From CAZVFX01 sp964626565 (lineage in GTDB: Bacteria > Myxococcota_A > UBA9042 > CAIXZC01), in the NCBI GenBank assembly GCA_964626565.1, contig CAZVFX010000001.1, positions 62,001 to 126,000 of the forward strand: DNA of 64,000 nt, in the 5' to 3' direction. Under the pieces are notes generated by a model, which had not been told where the DNA came from, ran no database searches, and worked only from the letters and a program-made list of their open reading frames with translations. The number at the start of each line of letters is the position of its first letter. The stretch's first letter is position 1. This document shows positions 8,719 to 16,718 of the stretch, piece after piece. The position numbers and the translations under genes are program-made.

Positions 8719-8746
8719 TTGCAATCTGGATTCCCTTGCGTAGAAT
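8719..8746 (+). promoter_or_regulatory. Candidate promoter of the Cys-rich lipoprotein gene
   Basis: TTGCAA (8719-8724), a 16-base spacer and TAGAAT (8741-8746; five of six matches). It lies about 58 bases before the ATG at 8804, which has an AGGAGG site at 8791-8796. Confidence 0.5.
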
Positions 8747-8803
8747 ATCCGTACGATTGTGAAGCGGTGCGTTATCTGTCTCGATAGCAGAGGAGGTTTG
8801 GAA

Positions 8804-10597
8804 ATGAGAGTTGTATGTCTTGCTGGCCTGATTTTGGCTGTTTCCCTGGCGTGGTCCTGTTCGAGCGGGGAAACGTCTGGTGTAGCGTTGACTCCGTGCG
8901 AGACCATCGGCGATTGCGGTCCGGGCGAGAAATGCGAAGCGACCGACCCTGCGAAACCTGAAGAAAAGTTTTGCATCCCCCTGTGCGAGGTTGCCGCAGA
9001 TTGCCCACAGGCATATGTCTGCGAGGAAGGCCAGTGCGTGCAGAAGGAGTGCACCGAGGTTACGGTTTGCCCGGGACAAGAGAACGAGGAGACTTACTGC
9101 GCTCCGGCTGGTGTGGAGGCCACGCAGCCTTCCACTCAGTTCTGCTCGCCCATCCAGTGCAAGGACAGTGCTGACTGCACCAAATATGGGGCGAACTTCG
9201 TCTGCAACGAGTACTTCTACTGTGTGGAAGGAGAAGGCGGCCAGGACGTGATTACGGACACCGGCGGCACAGACGTGGTAACTCAGGATTCGACGCCCAG
9301 CAGCGGCGACCCCTGCTCCGTCTGCTCCTCCGACGCTGAGTGCGGCAGCCTCAAGTGCTACCCGCTAGGCGGCGGAACCCACTGCTTTGGAGCTTGCCAG
9401 ACCAACGACGACTGCCCCACCGGCTGGATGTGCTATGCGTTGAGCAACGACGGACAGCAGTGTATCCCGCTGTCGTTCTCGTGTGACAGCGGTTGCCTGC
9501 TCGACGGTTGCCCCATCGGCCAGGTATGCAACCAGGAAACCGGCGCTTGCGTCACCGGCGGCGCTGCCTGTGCGCCCTGCGCCCAGGAATGGGACTGCGC
9601 CGAGGGCCTCAGGTGCTACCAGGACGGCAAATACTGCGCTCCTTCCTGCGTCGGCGGCAACTGTGAACAGAATTCCACCTGCTCGACGGTCAATGCGATT
9701 CCGGTGAACCTGTGCGTCAGCCAGTCACCGGCTTGCTGCTACGGCGCCGACTGCACCGGCGGTTGCGAAGACCCGGCATTGCCCTACCCGTGTGGCGACG
9801 CATGCTGTGCGTGCACCAGCGACAACCACTGCCCCCAGGATCAGACCTGCCAGGACAACCAGTGCGTCTCCGGCCAGTGCCAGGACCCGGCCAAGCCCCA
9901 TCTGTGCGGCGATGGCACTTGCAACCAGTGCTGCACTTCCGCCCATTGTGCGGATCTCGGCGCAGGCTATGTGTGCACCCCGGAGAACACCTGTTTCCTC
10001 GACGACCAGCCGGAAGAGTGCTCCTACTGCGAGGACCCCTACCCGGCGTGCACCCAGATCAACGGTATCTGGTCTTGCGTTCAGTGCACCGTGGACACCG
10101 ACTGCCCGGGAGACGCCACCTGCGACCTGACGCTGTTCGCGTGCTCAGGCGGCAACGGCGGTCCGGTGGGTAGCTGCCCCGGCTGCACCAATGCTGCGGA
10201 TTGTTTCTCATCCCAGGGCACTGTGCTTGAGTGCGATGCGGCTGCGGGTTGCTGCTACGACCCGGCCGGTTGGTGCGACGGTGTTGAGTCGTTCTGCAAT
10301 GCGCCCGCCGGCAGTGAGTGCAAGGGCCTCATGGACTTCCTGGGCGGCGGGCTGCCGATCCCGGGTATGCCCACAGACATGGCTATCGGCATTTGCACCT
10401 GCAACGAGCCCCTGGACATGATGACCCTGATGATGTGCATGCTGGGCGGTTGCCCCGGCGGCGGCTGCTACGGCGAGGCCGTTTGCATCGACCCGGCTAT
10501 TCTCACCGACCTTCTCGGTGGCGGCGGCTTGCCCATGCCTACCGGCGACGGCTTCTGCATCAACCTTTCGTCCCTCCTCGGCGGCCTCTTCCCTTAG
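8804..10597 (+). CDS. Cys-rich lipoprotein with repeated disulfide modules
   Basis: 597 residues from the ATG at 8804 (AGGAGG seven bases upstream). A lipoprotein signal (LILAVSLAWSC) gives a lipidated Cys at about residue 22. The mature part is dense in Cys, arranged as short knots of the type CxxDxDCPxGxxCxxxxCV, for example CQTNDDCPTGWMCYALS and CTSDNHCPQDQTCQDNQCVS. A Thr/Asp-rich spacer (about 155-185) separates an N-terminal knot group from the rest, and the last 100 residues are Gly-rich (FLGGGLPIPGMPTDMAIG). The pattern is typical of myxobacterial surface proteins of unknown function; the cysteines probably form disulfides outside the cytoplasm. It appears to be monocistronic. Metal binding is possible but not shown. 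Confidence 0.8.
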   Translation: MRVVCLAGLILAVSLAWSCSSGETSGVALTPCETIGDCGPGEKCEATDPAKPEEKFCIPLCEVAADCPQAYVCEEGQCVQKECTEVTVCPGQENEETYCAPAGVEATQPSTQFCSPIQCKDSADCTKYGANFVCNEYFYCVEGEGGQDVITDTGGTDVVTQDSTPSSGDPCSVCSSDAECGSLKCYPLGGGTHCFGACQTNDDCPTGWMCYALSNDGQQCIPLSFSCDSGCLLDGCPIGQVCNQETGACVTGGAACAPCAQEWDCAEGLRCYQDGKYCAPSCVGGNCEQNSTCSTVNAIPVNLCVSQSPACCYGADCTGGCEDPALPYPCGDACCACTSDNHCPQDQTCQDNQCVSGQCQDPAKPHLCGDGTCNQCCTSAHCADLGAGYVCTPENTCFLDDQPEECSYCEDPYPACTQINGIWSCVQCTVDTDCPGDATCDLTLFACSGGNGGPVGSCPGCTNAADCFSSQGTVLECDAAAGCCYDPAGWCDGVESFCNAPAGSECKGLMDFLGGGLPIPGMPTDMAIGICTCNEPLDMMTLMMCMLGGCPGGGCYGEAVCIDPAILTDLLGGGGLPMPTGDGFCINLSSLLGGLFP

Positions 10598-10727
10598 GCG
10601 TCCGGAAGAGTCGCACCTTCTTCGTTTATCAACTCACTCCTTCCCTGCCTAAGTTTGTCTTGAATGTGGCCCGGAAAAGGGGTAAGACAGGAGTACCTTG
10701 AATCTGTTGGCAGGGAGGATTTTACCT

Positions 10728-11366
10728 ATGACCAAGGCATCGTTTGAGTTGAGGACTTACACCTTCATCGATAACCTGCAGCCGCAGTTGGCTCAGTTCA
10801 TCGCCAAGGACAACCGTGTGTACGACCCATCGGAGTACGACGCGGCGCTTTTCCTCGAACTGGCCCCGGCCATGGAGATTCACCGCATGATCGACCTTGT
10901 GCTCAAGCGCACTAAGGTGAGGCTGGGCTCCCTGGTTACCGAGCGGCATTTCGGGCTCATGCAGATCCAGCACGCGGACCAGGGTGAGGTGATGGAGGCG
11001 GGCCGCATGGTCTTCGACGTAACGGGCCTTTCCGTAGCCAACCGGGCCGAGGTGAAGATTCTGGCGAATCACATCATTCGCGGCGTTGAGCAGGACCACG
11101 CCATTTCCTTCACCGGCCTGGCCAAGGGGAACATGGTGGTCGCGGGTGAATCCATGCTCATCATGGAGGCTACTCCTGCCGCGTACCTGGCCATCGCTTG
11201 TAACGAGGCGCTCAAGGCCGCCACCGTCAAGCTGATTACCGTGAGGCCCTTTGGTGCCACGGGTCGGCTCATCATGAGCGGCCCCGAGTCGGAGATCGAC
11301 TCCGCAGCCGAGGCGGCGGTCGGCATCCTTCAGATGCTCAACGACGAGCGTGCCGCAGCCGCCTGA
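10728..11366 (+). CDS. Tandem BMC-domain protein (microcompartment shell, BMC-T type)
   Basis: 212 residues from the ATG at 10728 (GGGAGG nine bases upstream). Two BMC folds can be traced. In the first half, ALFLELAPAMEIHRMIDLVL and the strand HFGLMQIQHADQGEV match the strand, helix and loop order of a BMC domain. In the second, LIMEATPAAYLAIACNEAL, VKLITVRPFGATGRLIMSG and SEIDSAAEAAVGIL form a clear copy. Length and layout fit BMC-T shell proteins, which assemble as pseudo-hexameric trimers with a central pore. No BMC-H, BMC-P or encapsulated enzyme lies nearby; the flanking genes are lipoproteins. It could be a satellite shell gene for a compartment encoded elsewhere, or a free-standing BMC protein with another job. 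Confidence 0.8.
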   Translation: MTKASFELRTYTFIDNLQPQLAQFIAKDNRVYDPSEYDAALFLELAPAMEIHRMIDLVLKRTKVRLGSLVTERHFGLMQIQHADQGEVMEAGRMVFDVTGLSVANRAEVKILANHIIRGVEQDHAISFTGLAKGNMVVAGESMLIMEATPAAYLAIACNEALKAATVKLITVRPFGATGRLIMSGPESEIDSAAEAAVGILQMLNDERAAAA

Positions 11367-11408
11367 TTCTTATTTCTTCGCCTTCACTACCGCCTACCGC
11401 CTACTTTT

Positions 11409-11437
11409 TTGACCCCCCTTCGGGGCGCTGGTACACT
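11409..11437 (+). promoter_or_regulatory. Candidate promoter of a small lipoprotein gene
   Basis: TTGACC (11409-11414), a 17-base spacer and TACACT (11432-11437). The spacer contains a tight CCCC/GGGG inverted repeat. Transcription would start about 35 bases before the ATG at 11478. Confidence 0.5.
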
Positions 11438-11477
11438 TCACAAAGGCGTGTGCTGTATTGTTCAATCGGAGGAAGTC

Positions 11478-11960
11478 ATGAGAGTTGGAATCGTCCTAGC
11501 CGCAACGGTGCTGCTGTTTGCATGTGAGCGGGCAGTAGACTCACCTGAGCCCTACGGTGTTGGGAGTGGTTATGGTGGCCCCGTCAACGCTTATGCCAGC
11601 AGCAGCGGAGGTTCGGTGTTTCTCGTTGTGCCGACGGATGCGACCGACTTCATTGCCCAGGCCGACGCTCCCGGCGCGGATGGAGCCAACGCAGACGTGC
11701 CCTACGACCTGGGGTTTGAAACATTTGCGGCTGCGAAAGAATGCCTCGACGAGCATGCCGGGGGATGGGAGGAGTTCTGCGCTTGCGAATATGACCCCGA
11801 GAAACCTGAGCTGCAACACGACGACTTCTGCCGGTGCAAGTTCCTGGTGTGCATGGAGGACGAAGAACAGCACTCGTCGGTTATCGGCGACGGGTGGGAG
11901 GTCCCATGCATTGACGCCCTCGAAGCGGCTGGAGAACTTCCCGGTAGTTGTGTCCAGTAG
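11478..11960 (+). CDS. Small Cys-containing lipoprotein, function unknown
   Basis: 160 residues. The start is the ATG at 11478 with GGAGGAAG six bases upstream. The N-terminus RVGIVLAATVLLFACERA is a textbook lipoprotein signal with the lipidated Cys at residue 16. A Ser/Gly- and Ala/Asp-rich linker follows (about 25-80), then a compact Cys-rich acidic domain with Cys in WEEFCACEYD, DDFCRCKFLVCMED, VPCIDAL and a Cys three residues from the end. I recognise no family. It appears to be monocistronic, with its own candidate promoter. Confidence 0.7.
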   Translation: MRVGIVLAATVLLFACERAVDSPEPYGVGSGYGGPVNAYASSSGGSVFLVVPTDATDFIAQADAPGADGANADVPYDLGFETFAAAKECLDEHAGGWEEFCACEYDPEKPELQHDDFCRCKFLVCMEDEEQHSSVIGDGWEVPCIDALEAAGELPGSCVQ

Positions 11961-12044
11961 TCCCCCTTCCTGGGCTTTTCCCTTGCAATTCGGTCACTGA
12001 TTCGCAATATAGAGAGGAACTAGGCGCGTGTGGAGGTGTGCGTG

Positions 12045-12287
12045 ATGGAAAACAACGAAATGCTCACGAAGGTTCAAGACACAATCGAGTCGTTGCGGCC
12101 GTATCTGCAGATGGATGGCGGCGACATGGAGTTTGTGGAACTTACCGAAGAGAACGTGGTTAAGGTCAAGCTCAAAGGCGCCTGTGCCGGTTGCCCCGGT
12201 GCGGCCTATACCCTGAAACTCGGGGTCGAAAGGAAGCTGAAAGAAGTTGTTCCTGAGGTCGAGTCGGTAGAAGCGGTGCCCTTCTAA
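12045..12287 (+). CDS. NifU C-terminal-domain Fe-S scaffold protein
   Basis: 80 residues, essentially a free-standing NifU C-terminal domain (also called Nfu-type). The domain carries or hands on a 4Fe-4S cluster through the CxxC motif, here GACAGCPGAA near residues 49-58. The upstream segment LRPYLQMDGGDMEFVEL is equally characteristic. The ATG at 12045 is chosen over the in-frame GTG at 12030 because a TGGAGG ribosome site at 12031-12036 precedes it. It is probably used to mature cytosolic Fe-S proteins; several radical SAM enzymes encoded in this window would need such clusters. It converges on the MBL gene, with 16 bases between stop codons. Confidence 0.9.
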   Translation: MENNEMLTKVQDTIESLRPYLQMDGGDMEFVELTEENVVKVKLKGACAGCPGAAYTLKLGVERKLKEVVPEVESVEAVPF

Positions 12288-12303
12288 GCAGTAAGCTTTC
12301 AAC

Positions 12304-13113
12304 CTACAAGTCGAGAATCATCCCTTCCTTTGCTACCAGTAGATTGGAGAATTCCTTGGCCGCATCCGCGCCGATGGCGTCCATTTGGTCGTCGTCGTGG
12401 CTGGGGTCGTGATGGAACAGCACGAGTTTCTTGACGTTCGCGGCCTTGGCGATGTCGGTGGCATGACGCCAGGAGGAGTGCCCCCAGCCGACGACGTTGG
12501 GGTACTCGTCGGGGGTGAACATGGTATCCATGGACAAAAGGTCGGCACCGTCGCAAAACGCGATTATGGAGTCGTCGAATTCAGGGATGTGCTCATGGTC
12601 GGTGAGGTGGACGAAGGCTTTGCCCTGCCAGTCGAATCTTACTCCCATGGCGCCGTTGGGATGATTGAGCGCCACCGTCGACAGGCGTGCACCGGGTACG
12701 TCGAACGTATCGCCGGTGTGAACCTCGTTGAAATGTAGCGCAGCGGGGAGTTTCGACAGGTCCACCGGGAAATTCGGTTCCTGCATCTGGCCCCTCAGTA
12801 CCGACTCCAGGCTGACATCAGCCTTGTGGTCTGAGAAGACGTTGATGGAAAAGCCGTTGCGGTATATGGGGGCGAAGAATGGGAAACCCTGGATGTGGTC
12901 CCAGTGCAGGTGGGTGAACACCATGTAGATGTCCTCAGGGTCTTTTACCGTGTTACCCAGTAGCCTGAGCCCTGTCCCGCCGTCGACAATCACGCGGCCT
13001 GCCGAGGTCCGCACCTCCACACAACTGGTGTTGCCGCCGTAGCGGGCAGTGGGATCGCCCGGGACCGGCACGCTACCCCTTACTCCCCAGTACCTTATGC
13101 TGAACTGAGACAT
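12304..13113 (-). CDS. Metallo-beta-lactamase-fold hydrolase
   Basis: 269 residues from the ATG at 13113, preceded by GGAGTG. The fold signature is clear: the zinc motif THLHWDHIQG (HxHxDH), an upstream VIVDGGTGLRLLG strand, HLTDHEH, and a late FHHDPSHDDD supplying further ligands. The N-terminal SIRYWGVRGSVPVPG is typical of a widespread subgroup of uncharacterised cytosolic MBL proteins related to RNase Z-like and cyclic-nucleotide phosphodiesterase-like enzymes. The substrate cannot be read from the sequence. It stands alone with a strong promoter at 13160-13188 and a hairpin in its leader. Confidence 0.85.
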   Translation of the reverse strand: MSQFSIRYWGVRGSVPVPGDPTARYGGNTSCVEVRTSAGRVIVDGGTGLRLLGNTVKDPEDIYMVFTHLHWDHIQGFPFFAPIYRNGFSINVFSDHKADVSLESVLRGQMQEPNFPVDLSKLPAALHFNEVHTGDTFDVPGARLSTVALNHPNGAMGVRFDWQGKAFVHLTDHEHIPEFDDSIIAFCDGADLLSMDTMFTPDEYPNVVGWGHSSWRHATDIAKAANVKKLVLFHHDPSHDDDQMDAIGADAAKEFSNLLVAKEGMILDL

Positions 13114-13127
13114 CGATTTCACTCCAG

Positions 13128-13145
13128 GCCCCGCAAGATCGGGGC
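13128..13145 (-). promoter_or_regulatory. Hairpin in the 5' leader of the MBL hydrolase gene
   Basis: GCCCCG and CGGGGC pair perfectly across a six-base loop, just upstream of the GGAGTG ribosome site and inside the leader predicted from the promoter at 13160-13188. It could protect the mRNA or tune translation; it lacks the T-run of a terminator. Confidence 0.45.
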
Positions 13146-13159
13146 ACATATTTCATCCG

Positions 13160-13188
13160 ATTATACGATGGGTAAACTAGAGTGTAAA
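13160..13188 (-). promoter_or_regulatory. Strong sigma-70-like promoter of the MBL hydrolase gene
   Basis: On the reverse strand, TTTACA (13188-13183), a 17-base spacer and a perfect TATAAT (13165-13160). It is the best consensus promoter seen in the window. Transcription should start near 13153, giving a leader of about 40 bases. An A6-C-T6 tract sits just upstream and overlaps the -35. Confidence 0.7.
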
Positions 13189-13202
13189 AAAGTTTTTTCC
13201 CA

Positions 13203-13961
13203 TCAGTCTCCGACGAAGGTAACCTTGTCCTTCACCATCGCGGCCAGTTTCTCCTTCGCACCGGCCACATCTCCCCCATCCAGCTCGCCGATGACTGAGT
13301 TCAGGGTCTCGATGTCATCCCGGTGTTTACTGCGTATCCCGTCGGTGAGTTCCCGAAAAGCGGTTGAAAGGTGGACGAACTCATCGCCTTTTCTGAACGG
13401 CCTGATGGACTGCCAGTTTCCGGCGCGCGCCGCGTCCATGAAGCGGTGTAACGCGAACATGGGCCCGGCCACCCGGTGAGTGAGGTAAATGCCCGCGGTG
13501 GCAAGGAGGACTACGAGTATGATCACCGCCACGGTCATCAATATCAGCGCCCGGGTGTCCCTCGCCCCGGTCAGGCCTGCAGCCTTCGGGTCGAACGACT
13601 TGAGGTCCTCAACTTCCGCCAGCTCCTCCTCCCGGTTTTCCAGTTCGCCCACCAGCTCGTCGTTGAACGATTCGGCGTAGTCGGAATCTACTCCCTCGGG
13701 TGGGGCTTCGCTCTTGTCTTCTCCCTCGGGCAGATGCCGTTCCAGAATCGAGTTGATGTCCATGATCTCGGTGGAGGTCTGCCGTTCCTGGTAGTAGGAC
13801 CAGCCGTACCTGCTGGCGATCTGGCGCTCCTTGAAGTAGAAACTTCCGAGCACGATGAAGATAGCGATGGATACCCCGACGACAAACAGGGTGTATTTCA
13901 ACTGAAAACGTTTGTCGATGAGCAGGTTCTTCATGCTTCGTTTGTACTGTTTGGCTGCCAT
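13203..13961 (-). CDS. Two-helix membrane protein with HAMP-like domain, no output domain
   Basis: 252 residues. A basic N-terminus precedes transmembrane helix 1 (TLFVVGVSIAIFIVLGSFYF, about 25-45). A periplasmic segment of about 85 residues follows, acidic with coiled-coil features, then helix 2 (LILMTVAVIILVVLLATAGI, about 138-158). The HAMP-like region begins THRVAGPMFALHRFM and continues about 50 residues. After it comes only a short helical tail; there is no kinase, methyl-accepting or cyclase domain. It may pass an envelope signal to a separate partner. The start has a GAGGGAAG site and sits ten bases after the HEAT-repeat gene, so it belongs to the TetR-headed operon. Confidence 0.8.
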   Translation of the reverse strand: MAAKQYKRSMKNLLIDKRFQLKYTLFVVGVSIAIFIVLGSFYFKERQIASRYGWSYYQERQTSTEIMDINSILERHLPEGEDKSEAPPEGVDSDYAESFNDELVGELENREEELAEVEDLKSFDPKAAGLTGARDTRALILMTVAVIILVVLLATAGIYLTHRVAGPMFALHRFMDAARAGNWQSIRPFRKGDEFVHLSTAFRELTDGIRSKHRDDIETLNSVIGELDGGDVAGAKEKLAAMVKDKVTFVGD

Positions 13962-13971
13962 GTTCTTCCCT

Positions 13972-14874
13972 CTACTTGCCGTCCTTGAGTTTCAGGAACC
14001 GGGCCATCTTTGCAAAAGCCCTGTCCACCGCCTTGTCCAGCGCCTCTTTCTGCGCTTCCACCAGCGGGTCGTCGGCCCACGGGTCGGAAGGTTTGGGCCC
14101 GCCCACAAAATCGGCGGCTCCGCTGAACCCCTTGGCCTTGAGCGCTTCCTGGCCAACCGGTTCCAATTTAAGCATGAAGTCAACGTGGACCTTGATCTTG
14201 CCCGCTCCCCTTTTCTCGGGAGCCTCGATCTTACGCACCCCTCCGGAGAGTGAGAAGCTCACCACCGGAGTGTAGTCATCAGGGAGGTCCGGCAACTCGC
14301 CGTCCTCCTCGATGTTCATTTCGGAACCCGGCTCGATATTGTCAAACTTCACCATCCGGTCGAGGAAGTATTGTTGCACCCACTTGGTGAGTTCCCTGTC
14401 CGAAGTGACGTGATCTTTGAGCCCTTCGAGAGAGATCCGGTAGTGAGCGTTGTCACCGTCGGGCAGGTTGTCGGGGAATGACGAGAGGATGTGATTGAGG
14501 GCCCGCTTAGCCTGCTTCTTCACCATGCCCACATCCTTGCTCTTGGCCCTGGCAAGGTCTTGCACCGCACCGGGATGGTTGATGGCGCCTAGAGACCAGG
14601 CGCATGCCGCTCGCACCACCTGGTCGGGGTCCTTGCGCATAGCCCGCAAGATGTGGGGCATGGCCGCGGGGTCGCGTAACATCCCCAACGCCCGGCACGC
14701 CTGAATTCTGGTCTTGTAAGACCTGGCCTCCTTCAGCATGTGGGCCAACTTGTCGAGATCCTTTCGGGAGATCGGCGAGGTGCCGGCAAAGCCGGAGCCG
14801 ATGAAGGACGCCAACAGCAAGAGCGTGCCCAATAGCAACGCTAATCTCCCGGGGTAGTGCTTCTGCTTGCTCAT
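13972..14874 (-). CDS. Exported HEAT-repeat protein
   Basis: 300 residues from the ATG at 14874, one base after the stop of tetR. The N-terminus (LALLLGTLLLLASFIGSGFA) is a signal peptide. Residues about 35-115 are HEAT-like repeats: ARSYKTRIQACRALGMLRDP, VVRAACAWSLGAINHPGAV and the following helices, each with the expected Ala/Leu spacing. The C-terminal two-thirds has mixed strands and an acidic stretch, with no family I recognise. HEAT repeats bind proteins or ligands, so a periplasmic binding or assembly role is reasonable but inferred. It lies between the TetR regulator and the HAMP membrane protein in one operon. An in-frame ATG at 14901 is possible but lacks a ribosome site. Confidence 0.75.
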   Translation of the reverse strand: MSKQKHYPGRLALLLGTLLLLASFIGSGFAGTSPISRKDLDKLAHMLKEARSYKTRIQACRALGMLRDPAAMPHILRAMRKDPDQVVRAACAWSLGAINHPGAVQDLARAKSKDVGMVKKQAKRALNHILSSFPDNLPDGDNAHYRISLEGLKDHVTSDRELTKWVQQYFLDRMVKFDNIEPGSEMNIEEDGELPDLPDDYTPVVSFSLSGGVRKIEAPEKRGAGKIKVHVDFMLKLEPVGQEALKAKGFSGAADFVGGPKPSDPWADDPLVEAQKEALDKAVDRAFAKMARFLKLKDGK

Positions 14875-14875
14875 C

Positions 14876-15499
14876 TCAGCGATCGTCCTCACTTTGTCCA
14901 TGGTTTCTGAGCCCGGCCAGCAGGCCTGCGGAGGTCAACTCCACGAGGGTCCGAGCCAGTCTCGCAATGTCCTCATCTTCCTTTCTTGCAACCAGTTCTT
15001 TGCACACTTCGCGGGCTCCGCCGAAGACAAAATGTGTGGCTATGTCTCCCGGCACTTCCCGCACCAGTCCAATGCTGCGTCCCGTGGCCAGCGAGCGGGA
15101 CACCAGCTCCCTGACCTCGTGGAAAAAACGGTCCACCCGGGCCTTGACCTCAGGGTCCGGAGCCTCGATGCTGCCCAATACCATGATCGCGATGTCGCGG
15201 TACTCCCGGATGGCCGTCATGGCGCGCTGAAGGTTCTCTTCCAACTGCGTCAGGGGCGGCGTTTCGCTCCCCAGATCAATGCGGCGAATGCCTTCCATCA
15301 GCTTGCCCAGGAAAAGCTTGAGCAATTCGTCGAATACCTGCCGCTTGCTCTCGAAATAGAGGTAGAACGTTCCCCTTGCTACCCCGGCCTCGTCGATAAT
15401 GTCCGACACATGCGCGCGGTGATAGCCCTTAGAGGCAAAAATGGCAGCAGAAATGTGCAGCAGTTGCTCGCGCCGCTCGGGGGACCGCGTCCTCACCAT
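14876..15499 (-). CDS. TetR-family transcriptional regulator
   Basis: 207 residues from the ATG at 15499, with AAGGAG eight bases upstream; an ATG eight codons earlier lacks this site. The DNA-binding helix-turn-helix is in residues about 10-55: ISAAIFASKGYHRAHVSDII, then the recognition helix VARGTFYLYFESKRQVF, the family hallmark. The C-terminal part is a helical ligand-binding and dimerisation domain whose inducer cannot be predicted. It heads a reverse operon with the HEAT and HAMP genes. A perfect 13-base palindrome lies between the -35 and -10 of its own promoter, so self-repression is likely. The divergent carbamoyltransferase operon could also be a target. Confidence 0.9.
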   Translation of the reverse strand: MVRTRSPERREQLLHISAAIFASKGYHRAHVSDIIDEAGVARGTFYLYFESKRQVFDELLKLFLGKLMEGIRRIDLGSETPPLTQLEENLQRAMTAIREYRDIAIMVLGSIEAPDPEVKARVDRFFHEVRELVSRSLATGRSIGLVREVPGDIATHFVFGGAREVCKELVARKEDEDIARLARTLVELTSAGLLAGLRNHGQSEDDR

Positions 15500-15531
15500 C
15501 GGGACACTCCTTGCCTTTGGCAATCACGCCG

Positions 15532-15560
15532 ATAATAGATGTCCCCGTCGGGGAATGCAA
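15532..15560 (-). promoter_or_regulatory. Promoter of the tetR operon
   Basis: On the reverse strand, TTGCAT (15560-15555), a 17-base spacer and TATTAT (15537-15532; five of six matches). The start would fall near 15525, about 25 bases before the tetR ATG. The spacer holds the palindrome at 15542-15554. Confidence 0.65.
15542..15554. promoter_or_regulatory. Probable TetR operator
   Basis: TCCCCG-T-CGGGGA is a perfect 13-base palindrome lying wholly between the -35 and -10 elements of the tetR promoter. That is the usual position and symmetry of TetR-family operators; a dimer bound here would block RNA polymerase. Confidence 0.55.
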
Positions 15561-15685
15561 ACAGAAACGAACTTCTTGACAACTGGCATTTTTGGGAGGA
15601 GCATTCTTGCCCCGGGTTGTCCTTCGCACACAAGCGCCCGCGCGGCGTTCGGGACACCCCAACATGCAAACCAGGAGGTATGCAG

Positions 15686-16714
15686 ATGCTGGAACAATGT
15701 ATGCAAATTCTCAAAGGAAAGGACCTGCTGTGCACACAGGATTGGTCCGTCGACGAACTCACCGCGGTGCTGGACCTGGCCGACGACATGAAGAAGGAGC
15801 GTTTTTCGGGCAAATATTTCGAAGTGCTCAGGAACCGGACCTTCTTCATGTTCTTCTACAATCCGTCCGTCAGGACCCGCCAATCCTTCGAGTGTGCCGC
15901 TACCGAATTAGGCGGCCACGCCCAGTTCCTCGAACCGAAATCCATGCGGCTGAAGACTGCTACCTCCGCCGGAGAAACGGTGGAGGACGCGGCCAACGTC
16001 ATGAGTCGGTACGCGGCCGGCATCGGTATCCGCATCCTTGAAGACAAGGTGCCGGCGTATGGCGAGGGCTACAAGCTGCTCAAAGAGTACGCCAAGTGGG
16101 CGACGGTCCCGGTGGTCAGCATGGCCGATGACCGCTTCCATCCGTTCCAGGGACTGGCAGATATGATGGGATTGCGCCAGCGCATGGGCAACAATCTCAA
16201 GGGCAAGAAAGCTCTGCTTACCTGGGGACACGGTGCGCTGGCCCGTTCCTGGTGCTCGGTGCAGGAATTCATGCTTATAGCCAGCCGTCTCGGCATGGAT
16301 GTGACGGTCGCGAATCCGGAAGGTTACGATCTTGATCCCGAAGTTGTCGCTGAGACGGAACGCAACTGCCGTGAAAACGGCATGGGCTTCTCCCAGACCA
16401 ACGACGTTCGGGAAGGGTACCACGGCGCCAACGTGGTCTACTCCCGCAACTGGATGAGCCCCAACGCGTACAGCCCTTCCGGCGATTTTCTGAAGGCGCA
16501 GGAAGTTGAAAGAGCTTTGCAACACCCTGACTGGATCTGCGATGAGGAGAAGATGAAACTCTCCGATAGCGGTTTGTACCTGCATCCCATGCCCATCGAC
16601 CGTGGGCACGAGGTGACCGACGAAGTGGCTTCCGGCCCGCGCTCCATTTGTGTCGATGTGGCGGAAAACCGGCTGCATGTGCAAAAGGCCGTCATGGCCG
16701 CGACCATGGGGTAA
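15686..16714 (+). CDS. Aspartate/ornithine carbamoyltransferase-family enzyme (knotted YgeW/AOTCase-like)
   Basis: 342 residues from the ATG at 15686, seven bases after AGGAGG. The carbamoyl-phosphate loop is FYNPSVRTRQSFE (SxRTR, with Val where Thr is usual), and the second substrate motif is FHPFQGLADMMG. GMDVTVANPEGYDLDPEVV and the spacing around it resemble YgeW and N-acetylornithine carbamoyltransferase, a knotted branch, more than classical ArgF. The C-terminal substrate loop reads HPMPIDRGHEVTDEV instead of HCLP, so the amino substrate is probably not plain ornithine. It is followed four bases later by carbamate kinase, implying that it runs in the breakdown direction and delivers carbamoyl phosphate for ATP synthesis. 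The exact substrate remains open. Confidence 0.85.
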   Translation: MLEQCMQILKGKDLLCTQDWSVDELTAVLDLADDMKKERFSGKYFEVLRNRTFFMFFYNPSVRTRQSFECAATELGGHAQFLEPKSMRLKTATSAGETVEDAANVMSRYAAGIGIRILEDKVPAYGEGYKLLKEYAKWATVPVVSMADDRFHPFQGLADMMGLRQRMGNNLKGKKALLTWGHGALARSWCSVQEFMLIASRLGMDVTVANPEGYDLDPEVVAETERNCRENGMGFSQTNDVREGYHGANVVYSRNWMSPNAYSPSGDFLKAQEVERALQHPDWICDEEKMKLSDSGLYLHPMPIDRGHEVTDEVASGPRSICVDVAENRLHVQKAVMAATMG

Positions 16715-16718
16715 CGCA

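Noticed and set aside
10598..10727. TTGAAT / TAAGAC pair as promoter of the BMC-T gene
   Set aside because: Spacing is 17 bases, but the -10 matches only three of six consensus bases; too weak to call.
15576..15604. Perfect TTGACA (15576-15581) as a promoter for the carbamoyltransferase gene
   Set aside because: No acceptable -10 element lies at 15-19 bases; GAGCAT is the base run at 17. A promoter for this operon was therefore not called.
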